Shown: one piece after another, positions 28,283-36,938 of the stretch
Numbering within the stretch: the first letter of the stretch is position 1
Layout: every line of letters begins with the position of its first letter
Source: Cyanobacterium sp. Dongsha4
GTDB lineage: Bacteria; Cyanobacteriota; Cyanobacteriia; Cyanobacteriales; Cyanobacteriaceae
Reading direction: 5' to 3'
NCBI RefSeq assembly: GCF_036345015.1
Contig: NZ_CP084098.1
Coordinates: 3,423,326-3,487,325 of the forward strand
DNA length: 64,000 nucleotides
Position numbers and translations under genes: made by a program
The notes under the pieces: generated by a model
What the model was told of the DNA's origin: nothing
The model's input: the letters and a program-made list of their open reading frames with translations, nothing else
Database searches by the model: none

Positions 28283-28617
28283 TTATTTTAGTGTTTTATG
28301 TAAATGTTTATTTTTATATAAATCTCAAACTAACACCTTTTTTTTGAGGGAATAATCTTTTGTTAATAACATTAATAATTGTCCATATTTCTTAATAATT
28401 TTGTCTTTGTTGATAATGTTTCCAAGATCAACTCAAATACTATGTTATTTATGAATAAAAATTACGATGATAATCCTCAAAGAATTTTAACTACAATAGA
28501 CTTTAATAAATAGAATTAATAAAAACAATTCAGATAAATAAATGAGAATTGCTTGATCCTAAACAAACCATATTAGATAATGGAAGGTAAAAGAAAATAA
28601 TAGCGGGGACGTTGGTT
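28283..28617. other. Divergent AT-rich promoter region
   Basis: About 335 bp between the 57-residue gene and the flavodiiron gene. No repeat or recognisable operator was seen; it must carry both promoters. Confidence 0.4.
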
Positions 28618-30363
28618 ATGGGATCTAAAGATGTACAAGTGTGTAATATTGCTTTGGATACGAGAATATTCCGTTCTCGGACTTGGGAACGCTTAAAGTT
28701 TGAGGTAGAATATGGCTTAAGTCGTGGTACAACGGCGAATAGTTTTTTGATCGAAGCAGACAAAACCGCTTTAATTGATCCTCCGGGGGAGTCTTTCACT
28801 GAAATATTTTTATCCGCTTTATCAGCAAGAATTGATTTAAAAAAGATCGATTATGTGATTTTAGGACATATCAACCCTAATCGTGCTTTTACTTTAAACA
28901 GACTAATTCAATTAGCTCCTCAAGTTACTTTTATTGTCTCTAATACGGGGGCAAAATCTTTACGAGAAATTTTTGAAAACTCCTATAGTGAAACAGTTAA
29001 AGATTATTCTTTAAATATTATTTCCATCAAAAATGACTATCAATTAAATTTAGGAAAAGAACATCAATTAGATTTTATTACTACTCCCAATCCCCGTTAT
29101 CCTGATCAACTTTTAACTTTTGATAAAAAGACTGATATTTTTTACACAGATAAGTTGTTTGGTTCTCATGTTTGTGGGGATCAAATATTTGATGAAGGTT
29201 GGCAAGTTTATTTTGAAGATAGACGCTACTATTTCGACTGCGTCATTGCTCCTTACAGTAATCAGGTAAGTAAGGCACTAGAAAAAATTAAGCCTTTTTC
29301 TGCGCTGGTTTATGCCCCTAGTCATGGTCCTTTAGTGAAGTATGGTTTACATGAGTTAACGGGTTTATATTCTCAATGGTTATCAGATCAACAAAATCAA
29401 ACTCTTAATGTTGCTTTGGTTTATGCTTCTGCTTATGGTAATACTGCCATTTTAGCTAATGCGATCGCACGAGGAATTACTAAAGCGGGGGTAAGGGTGG
29501 AATCTATCAATGCAGAGTTTGCCGATAGTGGAGAAATAAAAGAAGCGATCGCCTCTTGTGATGGCTTTATTTTCGGTTCGCCTACATTAGGAGGTCATGC
29601 TCCGACTCAAATTCAAAGTGCTTTAGGTGTTGCTTTAGCCACTGCGGATCGCAATAAGATAGTGGGGGTATTTGGTTCTTATGGATGGAGTGGAGAAGCC
29701 ATAGACCTATTGGAATCAAAATTTAAGGATGGGGGTTATCGCTTTGGTTTTGACACCATCAGAGTTAAATTTAAGCCCACTGAAGCAATTTTAAAAACCT
29801 GTGAGGAAGCAGGAACAGATTTTGCTCAAGCCTTGAAAAAACGCAAAAAAGCTCTAAAATCGAAAGAATCCGCCGCTAGTAATACTTTAACTGCCCGTAC
29901 AGAACAAGCCTTGGGACGCATTGTGGGTTCTCTTTCAATTGTGACTACTCAAAGGGAAGAATTAAAGGGAGCGATGGTTGCTTCTTGGGTATCTCAGGCA
30001 ACTTTTAACCCCCCCGGTTTAACTATTGCAGTAGCTAAAGAAAGAGCGATCGAGTCTTTGTTACCTATTGGTAGTCATTTTGTCTTAAATATTCTTGAAG
30101 AAGGGAAACATATCGATTTAATGAAACATTTTCTCAAGCCCTTTGCCCCCGGAGAAGACCGTTTTGTGAATATCAATTTAGAAACAGCCGATAATGGTAG
30201 CCCTATCTTAAGTGATGCTTTAGCCTATCTGGAATGTGAAGTTAAAAATCGTTTAGAATGTGGTGATCATTGGGTCTTATATGCGATCGCAACTCAAGGT
30301 AAATTACTTTCAGAAATAGGAATAACCGCCATTCATCATCGTAAATCTGGAACGCATTACTAA
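28618..30363 (+). CDS. Flavodiiron protein of the Flv1/Flv2 class
   Basis: A 581-residue flavodiiron protein with the three-domain layout of oxygenic phototrophs: metallo-beta-lactamase-like domain (~1-255), flavodoxin domain binding FMN (~260-400, LNVALVYASAYGNTA) and flavin reductase domain (~430-575, LGRIVGSLSIVTTQREELKG). Flv proteins pass electrons from photosystem I to O2 without releasing peroxide. The diiron ligands are degenerate: the canonical HxExDH site reads HINPNR, the next ligand site TPNPRYPD has Arg for His, and TDKLFG has Lys at the Asp position. Such substitutions typify Flv1 and Flv2, which work as heterodimers with Flv3 or Flv4. Absence of flv4 here makes Flv1 likelier. 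Start at ATG 28618, not the TTG at 28612. Confidence 0.88.
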   Translation: MGSKDVQVCNIALDTRIFRSRTWERLKFEVEYGLSRGTTANSFLIEADKTALIDPPGESFTEIFLSALSARIDLKKIDYVILGHINPNRAFTLNRLIQLAPQVTFIVSNTGAKSLREIFENSYSETVKDYSLNIISIKNDYQLNLGKEHQLDFITTPNPRYPDQLLTFDKKTDIFYTDKLFGSHVCGDQIFDEGWQVYFEDRRYYFDCVIAPYSNQVSKALEKIKPFSALVYAPSHGPLVKYGLHELTGLYSQWLSDQQNQTLNVALVYASAYGNTAILANAIARGITKAGVRVESINAEFADSGEIKEAIASCDGFIFGSPTLGGHAPTQIQSALGVALATADRNKIVGVFGSYGWSGEAIDLLESKFKDGGYRFGFDTIRVKFKPTEAILKTCEEAGTDFAQALKKRKKALKSKESAASNTLTARTEQALGRIVGSLSIVTTQREELKGAMVASWVSQATFNPPGLTIAVAKERAIESLLPIGSHFVLNILEEGKHIDLMKHFLKPFAPGEDRFVNINLETADNGSPILSDALAYLECEVKNRLECGDHWVLYAIATQGKLLSEIGITAIHHRKSGTHY

Positions 30364-30474
30364 TGGAAATTACATTTTTTCTTCGTTCTTGAAAATAACT
30401 AAAACCCTTCTCTATTGACCCCAACTCTGTCTTAACCAGATAACTTACATAAGCTCCTAGCTTAAATACTTTTG

Positions 30475-31278
30475 TTAATTTTTAATTCCCGTATCACTTA
30501 CCCCTTGAATAAACTGTTTTTGACCGAGAATAAATAAGATAATAACAGGAATAGTGGCAATTATTACCGCCGCCATAAGTAATGACCAATTACTGGTAAA
30601 CTGTTCCTGAAAGGATGCTAAAGCTAATTGCACAGTGGTTAAATTAGGGGTATTAGTAAATACTAAAGGCTTAAATAAATCATTCCACTCCCCGATAAAG
30701 GTAAATAGGGAAAGAGTTATTACTGCAGGTTTAGCTAAGGGAAATAAAATTTGCCAGATAATTTGTAAGGAGTTTGCACCGTCTAGGGTTGCCGCTTCTT
30801 CTAATTCTACGGGAATAGAGATAAAATATTGACGCATCAAAAAAATACCAAAACCACTGGCGGCGGAAGGTAATATTAACGCCCAATAGGTGTTGATTAA
30901 ATGTCCCCATTTCAAGATTAAAAAAATCGGAATTACTAATACTTGAAAAGGAATAATTAATGTAGATATAATAAGCAAAATAATAAAGTTTTTGCCTCGA
31001 AATTTTGGTCTCGCTAAAGCATAACCTGCCAGAGTAGAAGTTATTACTTGACAAAATACGGATGCGATCGCAACTAATCCAGAGTTAGCAAAAGCTAATA
31101 AAAAATTGCCCTTTTCCCATGCCAACTGATAATATTGTAAAGTAAATTTAGACTCAGTTCCTGTTGAGAAAAAAGAAGTATATAAAATAAAAATAAAGGG
31201 AGATAAAATAATAATTAATCCCCCTAATAATAAGATAAAACTAAAGATTTTAAATGTCGAATTAGTAAACTTATCCAT
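30475..31278 (-). CDS. Sugar ABC transporter permease (MalG/UgpE type)
   Basis: A 267-residue inner-membrane permease with six predicted helices. The cytoplasmic EAA loop, EEAATLDGANSLQIIWQILF followed by PLAKPA (~155-180), contacts the ATPase and is of the carbohydrate (CUT1) subgroup. The first helix IFSFILLLGGLIIILSPFIF and PFQVLVIPIFLIL are typical. Partner permease, binding protein and ATPase genes are not adjacent, which is common in cyanobacteria where these genes are scattered. The sugar is unknown; candidates from the family include glucosylglycerol, trehalose and glycerol-3-phosphate. Confidence 0.88.
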   Translation of the reverse strand: MDKFTNSTFKIFSFILLLGGLIIILSPFIFILYTSFFSTGTESKFTLQYYQLAWEKGNFLLAFANSGLVAIASVFCQVITSTLAGYALARPKFRGKNFIILLIISTLIIPFQVLVIPIFLILKWGHLINTYWALILPSAASGFGIFLMRQYFISIPVELEEAATLDGANSLQIIWQILFPLAKPAVITLSLFTFIGEWNDLFKPLVFTNTPNLTTVQLALASFQEQFTSNWSLLMAAVIIATIPVIILFILGQKQFIQGVSDTGIKN

Positions 31279-31456
31279 AAAAATTGATTCTCATGAGGGA
31301 TAAGGTGAAATGAGTTCGGAGTTAGGGGTATTGTGTTACTAATTGCTAGTTATTAATTGTTAACTACTAATTGTTAATTCTCTTTACCCCTGTAAAAAAA
31401 TTAAACCCAAAACCAGTTACCTGAAACTCGAAACTTTCTAAAATCGAAAATTTCTG
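31279..31456. repeat. Intergenic repeat modules
   Basis: Contains GAGTTCGGAGTTAGGGGTAT, then CTAATTGCTAGTTATTAATT and related TTAATTGTTAAC words, and CCAGTTACCTGAAACTCGAA. These are the same three module types seen in other gaps. No gene. Confidence 0.5.
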
Positions 31457-32482
31457 CTAAGAAAAAGTCAAAAGAGGTTTAAAGCCATGCTTAACAGAGG
31501 CTTCGCCAATTTGTTCCATTTTTTCGACACTAATTTGGTTTCTTCCCCAAGAAAAATTAGTATGCCATTTCTCAAACTCTAGTAACATAGCCTCAGCAAA
31601 ACAAGCAAACATTTGTCTTCCGGGTATATCCATATTGACAATTTCCATAATTTTCCAGTCAATATCTAAAGAATGTTCTACAATACCGCCATTTAATACC
31701 TTAATATCAGGATGATTAAATTTAGTACCTAAGTTCTTCGGATAACCACCATCAATTAATAAACAAGGTTTTTTCAGGGTTTCATTGTTGATTTCTACCC
31801 CTCTGGGCATACTAGCAACCCACACCACTATATCAGCTAAGGGTAAGGCTTCTTCCAAACCCATAATTTTACCTCTACCTAAATCAGACTGTAAAAGCTC
31901 TAAACGCTCACGATTACGGGCAATTAATAGTAAATCGGCAACATCAGTTTTTTGATTTAACCAACGACAAACAGCACTGCCAATATCGCCCGTAGCACCG
32001 CATACAGCAACTGTTGCTTGACTCAAATCAATACCTAATTGAGCGCTGGCTTGTTCTACTTGACGACAAATAATATAAGCTGTATGAGTATTACCAGTGG
32101 TAAAGCGTTCAAACTCCAATTCAACGTTACGCACTTGCTTATTTTCTTTAAGGTTGAATTCCTCAAAAATAATGGAAGAGAAGCCTCCCAAAGCAGTAAT
32201 GTTTATGTCGTTTTTCTGAGCTAATGCCATCGCATTTAAAATTTTTCTGATAGCAGTTTTGATGCGACGACTGTTTAACATTTCTGGGAGGAAACAAGAT
32301 TCGATATAACAGCCTTCAATGGTTTCCCCTGTAACGCTCTTGACTTGAAACTCATCCACTAATATGGGAGGTGCAGAACACCAAAATTCAAATCCTTCAT
32401 TGGCATATTCAGAGTAGCCCAGTTTGTGAGCTTCTTTTTGAGCGTGTTCTAAGTTGGTTAAGTGACCGATGAGACCAAACAT
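31457..32482 (-). CDS. aar: Long-chain acyl-[acyl-carrier-protein] reductase
   Basis: A 341-residue cyanobacterial acyl-ACP reductase, which reduces C16/C18 acyl-ACP to fatty aldehyde with NADPH, the first step of alkane synthesis. The N-terminus [20 protein letters not shown] and the segment [20 protein letters not shown] are diagnostic. The NADPH-binding motif is [15 protein letters not shown] (~160). The active-site cysteine that carries the acyl thioester is C294 in QMFACFAE, the same number as in the Synechococcus elongatus enzyme. Usually the aldehyde-deformylating oxygenase gene lies directly upstream. Here the upstream neighbour is a divergent S4-domain gene, so the pair has been separated. 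Confidence 0.96.
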   Translation of the reverse strand: MFGLIGHLTNLEHAQKEAHKLGYSEYANEGFEFWCSAPPILVDEFQVKSVTGETIEGCYIESCFLPEMLNSRRIKTAIRKILNAMALAQKNDINITALGGFSSIIFEEFNLKENKQVRNVELEFERFTTGNTHTAYIICRQVEQASAQLGIDLSQATVAVCGATGDIGSAVCRWLNQKTDVADLLLIARNRERLELLQSDLGRGKIMGLEEALPLADIVVWVASMPRGVEINNETLKKPCLLIDGGYPKNLGTKFNHPDIKVLNGGIVEHSLDIDWKIMEIVNMDIPGRQMFACFAEAMLLEFEKWHTNFSWGRNQISVEKMEQIGEASVKHGFKPLLTFS

Positions 32483-32720
32483 TTAATAATATTTTACTTT
32501 AATATAATGTTTTTTTTGAAATACGGAAAGTCAATAAAAGCTAAGAATAAGTTAAGACTTTTTATCATATTACTAAAAAATGTAACAAAAAAAAGTGGTG
32601 AGTGCTGATTTCTGATAGTGACAGGGCAAAACTCAGTGAATGAATGCTTAATGGGAAATAACTGTCATCTCCTAGCAGGTTATAATTACTAATTGCTGAT
32701 TACTAATTCCTAATTGAATT

Positions 32721-33500
32721 ATGTTGCCTAGAGACGAATTGTTAAAGAGAGTTGAAAATAAAGAAGATATTGCCCGTGTGATTGATAAGGCTGAGAAGGC
32801 GATTAAGACTTGGGAGTTAGTGATGACAGATTTTCTTTCTCCCCCCGTATTGGCAGAGGTTAATGAAATTTTTGCTTCTTTGACAGAGGTAAAAATAGTT
32901 TGTTGGGGGGGCTATCCTCAAGCAGAAAGGCAACGGGTAGGTATTCATCGAGAAGAGGTTTATGGTGATGTAACAGAAATTCCTTTGATGGCTTTAGATG
33001 TTGCTGGTAATTTTCTTTTTGATACGGCTACTCATCGGGATTTTTTGGGAGCGATTTTAGGTACGGGTATTGTTAGAGATAAAATCGGTGATATTATCGT
33101 TTTGGGTGAAAGAGGAGCTCAGGTTATCGTTACTCCCGAAATAGGGGAGTTTTTGGAAACGGCTTTAACTCAAGTGCGTTCTGTACCTGTGAAAACCAGT
33201 AAGATAGATTTATCAGATTTGAAAATTCGCCCTCCGAAAAAGAAAGAAATGACAACGGTAGAGGCTTCTTTAAGGTTGGATGCGATCGCATCTTTTGGTT
33301 TTGGCATTTCCCGTAGTAAAATGGCGGATGCGATTAATAATGGAGATGTAAGGGTTAATTGGAAAGAAATTACGCAACCCAGTTATAATGTCAAAGATGG
33401 TGATTTAGTCTCTTTTCGTGGTAAGGGTAGATTAGAGATAGGTGCGATCGCACTTACTAAGAAAGAACGTTATCGCATCAATTTAACAAGGTTTGTTTAG
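32721..33500 (+). CDS. S4-domain RNA-binding protein of the photosystem II S4/YlmH type
   Basis: A 259-residue protein starting MLPRDELLKRVENKEDIARV. It matches the cyanobacterial and plastid YlmH-like family annotated as photosystem II S4 domain protein. The C-terminal S4 RNA-binding domain covers ~185-245 (RLDAIASFGFGISRSKMADA, then NNGDVRVNW). YlmH homologues in Firmicutes bind stalled 50S subunits in ribosome quality control. The link of the cyanobacterial member to photosystem II is historical and unproven. mntP follows after 9 bp, so the two genes form an operon. Confidence 0.9.
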   Translation: MLPRDELLKRVENKEDIARVIDKAEKAIKTWELVMTDFLSPPVLAEVNEIFASLTEVKIVCWGGYPQAERQRVGIHREEVYGDVTEIPLMALDVAGNFLFDTATHRDFLGAILGTGIVRDKIGDIIVLGERGAQVIVTPEIGEFLETALTQVRSVPVKTSKIDLSDLKIRPPKKKEMTTVEASLRLDAIASFGFGISRSKMADAINNGDVRVNWKEITQPSYNVKDGDLVSFRGKGRLEIGAIALTKKERYRINLTRFV

Positions 33501-33509
33501 GGGGATTTA

Positions 33510-34067
33510 ATGAACTTTTTGACAATTTTTTTAACATCATTTGGACTAGCGATGGATGCTTTTGCGGTGTCTGTGGGTAGCGGTATTAGCCTCAAAAAAG
33601 TAACTCTTAAAGATGCCATCATTATAGGCACATTTTTTGGCGGATTTCAGTTTTTTATGCCCTTAGTTGGCTGGTTTGCTGGTTTAAGTTTTCGGGAATT
33701 TATTGTTAGTTTTGATCATTGGATTGCCTTTGGTTTATTAAGTATTATTGGTGGGAAAATGCTTTATGAGGCTTGGCAAGAAGACGATGAAGAAGAAGTA
33801 GGTACAGACTTTCGCAATTTATATGTTTTGTTAACCTTAGCCATTGCTACCAGCATAGATGCTTTAGCTGTAGGTTTGGGTTTTTCTGTGATTAAAACTC
33901 CCATTATTACTGCCGCCGTCATCATTGGTATTATTACCTTTTTGCTTTCTTTTTCAGGTGTATTTTTAGGAAGTAAATTCGGTCATTTATTTGAGAAACA
34001 AGCGGAAATAATCGGTGGTTTTGTACTAATAGGTATTGGTTTTAAAATCTTATTAGAACATCTTTAG
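33510..34067 (+). CDS. mntP: Manganese efflux pump MntP
   Basis: A 185-residue membrane protein with six helices and the two internal repeats of the MntP (YebN) family: GLAMDAFAVSVGSG near the N-terminus and ATSIDALAVGLGFS near 115, each with the conserved aspartate that handles Mn2+. The DDEEEVGTDF loop between the halves is acidic. It should export excess manganese, relevant for an organism with a manganese-rich photosystem II. It follows the S4 gene after 9 bp with a GGGGG-type ribosome site just before the ATG. No yybP-ykoY-like riboswitch was evident upstream of the operon. Confidence 0.9.
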   Translation: MNFLTIFLTSFGLAMDAFAVSVGSGISLKKVTLKDAIIIGTFFGGFQFFMPLVGWFAGLSFREFIVSFDHWIAFGLLSIIGGKMLYEAWQEDDEEEVGTDFRNLYVLLTLAIATSIDALAVGLGFSVIKTPIITAAVIIGIITFLLSFSGVFLGSKFGHLFEKQAEIIGGFVLIGIGFKILLEHL

Positions 34068-34120
34068 AAATCTGTATTCATTTCAACATTTTTTGTTTTT
34101 TAAACAGACTAAAAATGTAG

Positions 34121-35011
34121 TTAACCCACTTTTTCCAACCATTTTTCAAAATCTGATATATTTTCAAAATCGAATAAATCCTCTGCTAAAGATTCTAATT
34201 GAGGAATAGAGAGCGATCGCACTGTCTGTTTTTGATTATCGGTTAAACTACCGAAACGGCGATTTAATTGACGAATCAGCAAATTGGCTTCTCCTTCCTC
34301 TAAGCCTTTTTGTATGCCTTCTTCCAAACCTTTTTGTATGCCTTCTTCTTTAGCCTTATCTTGCCAGTATTTGACTAAGGTTTCATAGGCATCTAATTTG
34401 GGCATAGTAGCAGTTTTTAAGTCAAACATAGTCAATATATCCTCTGTTTTTAATTGGGGTAATTTACTTTTTAGTATAGCTTCGATTAAAGTGAACTGTC
34501 TTTGGAAGTCTTCTTGGGTTTTAGCACTATTTAATACAAGATTTCCTAAGTGCTTAATTTCAGAATTTGGACTGACAATTAATCTGAGTAAAGCTAAATT
34601 AGGGCTTAATGTTTCTGTGTTTGATAATTCTTCTAGGTATAATCTAGTAATATTATTATTCAATAATATTTGATAAGGAACTTCTGAACCTAAATCATTA
34701 TTTTTGTTTTTTAGTATTAATAAACCTTTCCACGGTCTTTTGATTTCATATTGACTTAAATAGAGAAATATCTCCGCAAAATATCGATGATAGAATTTGA
34801 TGTCTTTTTGCATTTGTGCTTCTAAAAAGACTAATGGAATATTTGTATCATCAGATAAAGGAGTTAATAGTCCGTCTAAACGAAATTCTGTATCTTTAAC
34901 AACTGGTGCTGTATATTCAAATTGACAGTTACTGGGAATTTCAGGTAATAATTCGGTAATTAAACTAGGTTGATTAATAAATATTTGGTAAAAAAGTTTA
35001 TCGGTTTTCAT
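34121..35011 (-). CDS. Rpn-family PD-(D/E)XK nuclease-like protein with DUF4351 tail
   Basis: A 296-residue protein of the Rpn/DUF2887 group (recombination-promoting nuclease or putative transposase), very common in cyanobacteria. The nuclease core is seen in EFRLDGLLTP (catalytic Asp) and VFLEAQMQKD (ExQ motif). A repeated helix EEGIQKGLEEGIQKGLEEGE (~225-245) leads to the C-terminal DUF4351 (LIRQLNRRFGSLTDNQKQTV). These proteins are linked to RecA-independent recombination and mobile DNA. The 14-bp overlap with the upstream epimerase gene is probably a chance arrangement. Confidence 0.85.
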   Translation of the reverse strand: MKTDKLFYQIFINQPSLITELLPEIPSNCQFEYTAPVVKDTEFRLDGLLTPLSDDTNIPLVFLEAQMQKDIKFYHRYFAEIFLYLSQYEIKRPWKGLLILKNKNNDLGSEVPYQILLNNNITRLYLEELSNTETLSPNLALLRLIVSPNSEIKHLGNLVLNSAKTQEDFQRQFTLIEAILKSKLPQLKTEDILTMFDLKTATMPKLDAYETLVKYWQDKAKEEGIQKGLEEGIQKGLEEGEANLLIRQLNRRFGSLTDNQKQTVRSLSIPQLESLAEDLFDFENISDFEKWLEKVG

Positions 35012-35957
35012 TTTTCATCATTTCCTTAAACCAATCCGCCGTTATTTTTATTCCTTCATCTACGGTATAAGGAGGTTGCCAATTAAGGGTGTTTCTAATC
35101 TTACCACTATCCACCTGCAATGATCCTAAGAGGCGATCGCCTACTTCTTCTTTTCCTAGTAATTTTGTTCCTATTTTAATCAAGCTAGAAGGTATAGGTA
35201 ATAATAAGGGGGTTTTATTCATGGCTTTCCCAATGCGTCTGATTAACTCAGGGGTTGACAAATCTTCTCCGTCACTGACAATAAAAGTCTGATTTTTAGC
35301 TTGGGGATGGTCAATGCAGGTTATAATGGCATCTACTAAATTACCCACATAAACGAGGCTACGGGAGTTATTAACGCCTCCTAGTGGAAGGGGTAAGCCT
35401 TTGGCAACTAATTTTAATAACCTCTCCATGTTACCCGGATTATTTGCACCATAAACAAGAGTGGGTCGTAGAATGGTATAAGTCATGGTACTGTTTTGAC
35501 AAAGTTCTTCTAGGGCTTTTTCTGCTTTTAATTTGCTTTTACCGTAGGGAGTGTCAGGATTACAAGGAGAAGATTCCTTAATAATAGTATCGCTTAAAGT
35601 GATTACAGCACCGATCGAGCTTAGAAAGATGAAATGTTTTACCCCCATCTTAAGACATTGTTTCACCAGATTAATTGTACCTTCAGCGTTGATGCGATCG
35701 AACTCAGCTTCTGGATTAGTTACAGATTCTTGTAAAATGTGAGCCCTTGCCGCTAGATGGATAACAACATCAATGTTTTCTAAGGCATTTTTCCAAGAAG
35801 TGCGATTATCTATTTCTCCGATAACAATATTTTTATACTTAGAATAAGACTGAGTACGAAGTGCGATCTCTATTCTGTGGTTTTTTTGTTCTAATTTACA
35901 AAGAAGGTGATTGCCGATAAATCCTGTTGCACCAGTGATTAATATTGATTTAGACAT
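34998..35957 (-). CDS. NAD-dependent sugar-nucleotide epimerase/dehydratase
   Basis: A 319-residue short-chain dehydrogenase of the extended type. The Rossmann motif ITGATGFIGNHLL is at the start; the catalytic Ser lies in FLSSIGAV and the YxxxK in TPYGKSKLKAE (~145). It resembles WbpV/GalE-like enzymes acting on UDP-N-acetyl sugars or UDP-hexoses in surface glycan synthesis. Its position 3 kb before the polysaccharide locus suggests it may supply a sugar donor, but the insertion-sequence region lies between. It is adjacent to, and overlaps, the Rpn-type gene. Confidence 0.85.
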   Translation of the reverse strand: MSKSILITGATGFIGNHLLCKLEQKNHRIEIALRTQSYSKYKNIVIGEIDNRTSWKNALENIDVVIHLAARAHILQESVTNPEAEFDRINAEGTINLVKQCLKMGVKHFIFLSSIGAVITLSDTIIKESSPCNPDTPYGKSKLKAEKALEELCQNSTMTYTILRPTLVYGANNPGNMERLLKLVAKGLPLPLGGVNNSRSLVYVGNLVDAIITCIDHPQAKNQTFIVSDGEDLSTPELIRRIGKAMNKTPLLLPIPSSLIKIGTKLLGKEEVGDRLLGSLQVDSGKIRNTLNWQPPYTVDEGIKITADWFKEMMKNENR

Positions 35958-36171
35958 ATTTCTTTGTTTTTATATGAGATAAAAAATATTAACTCAAATC
36001 AAACAAAAAATGATTATTTCCCATTAACTAATTCGATTAAAGATTAATATTATGATTCTAATTCTAAACTAATTGTAACTACCTACATCAACTAAATTGA
36101 TTAATCAATCAGATTAAGTAAATTTCATTTGTTACAGTACAAACGTTTCTTAAAAAAAATCCCCTCTTCAC

Positions 36172-36266
36172 TTGACAACCATATCGCTATTTAGCAATAT
36201 AAAAACATGGTGATAAATAAATCATCTAATTTGTACCTAGACAATCAAATAAGAAATCATAAACAC
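36172..36266 (+). promoter_or_regulatory. psbA-type promoter and leader
   Basis: TTGACA at 36172-36177 is a perfect -35 box. AATATA/TATAAA words at 36196-36203 follow after 18-20 bases as -10 candidates. The remaining ~65 bases form an AT-rich leader before the ATG at 36267. The rest of the gap (35958-36171) shows nothing recognised. This promoter would still transcribe the truncated psbA. Confidence 0.6.
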
Positions 36267-36938
36267 ATGACAACAACCATACAACGCCAACAATTATCTG
36301 TTTGGGAGCAGTTTTGTCTGTGGATCACATCTACCAACAATCGCTTATATATCGGTTGGTTTGGAGTTTTAATGATCCCTACTCTTTTGACTGCAACCAC
36401 CTGTTTTATCATCGCTTTTATTGCCGCTCCTCTTGTGGATATTGATGGTATCCGTGAACCTGTTGCTGGTGCATTACTATATGGTAATAATATTATTACT
36501 GCTTCTGTTGTACCTAGTTCAAATGCGATCGGACTTCACTTTTATCCTATTTGGGAAGCCGCAACTCTTGATGAATGGTTATATAATGGTGGCCCTTACC
36601 AGTTGATTATTTTCCACTTCCTCATTGGAATTTATTGCTATATGGGCAGACAGTGGGAATTATCTTACCGTTTAGGAATGCGTCCTTGGATTTGTGTGGC
36701 ATACTCCGCTCCCGTTTCTGCGGCTACTGCTGTATTGTTAGTTTACTCTATCGGACAAGGCTCTTTCTCTGATGGCTTACCTTTGGGTATCAGTGGCACA
36801 TTTAATTTTATGTTTGTGCTTCAAGCTGAACATAATGTATTGATGCACCCCTTCCATATGTTGGGAGTTGCAGGGGTATTTGGAGGAGCGTTATTTTCTG
36901 CTATGCACGGAAGTTTAGTTAACCTCAGTTTTGGATAA
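36267..36938 (+). pseudogene. psbA: psbA (D1' isoform) truncated by an insertion sequence
   Basis: The frame encodes the first 218 residues of photosystem II D1 (to the equivalent of V219), then NLSFG from the IS end and a stop. The rest of D1 (~140 residues), including helix E, the iron ligand H272 and the C-terminal Mn ligands, is missing from the window. In D1 numbering Y161, D170, E189, H190, H198 and H215 are present, with Q130. G80A ([10 protein letters not shown]) and F158L (TAVLLVYS) are signatures of the low-oxygen D1' isoform; P162S, M172L and F186L are also seen. The true start is the ATG at 36267. The reading frame is otherwise undamaged, so the break looks recent. Confidence 0.92.

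Noticed and set aside
32483-32720. yybP-ykoY-type manganese riboswitch before the S4-mntP operon
   Set aside because: I looked for the conserved GGGGAGUA-like core and paired stems and did not see them. The region holds only AT-rich sequence and common repeat modules.
36207-36266. Upstream in-frame ATG extending psbA by 20 codons
   Set aside because: D1 proteins start MTTT.., which corresponds to the ATG at 36267. The extension covers the promoter-proximal leader.
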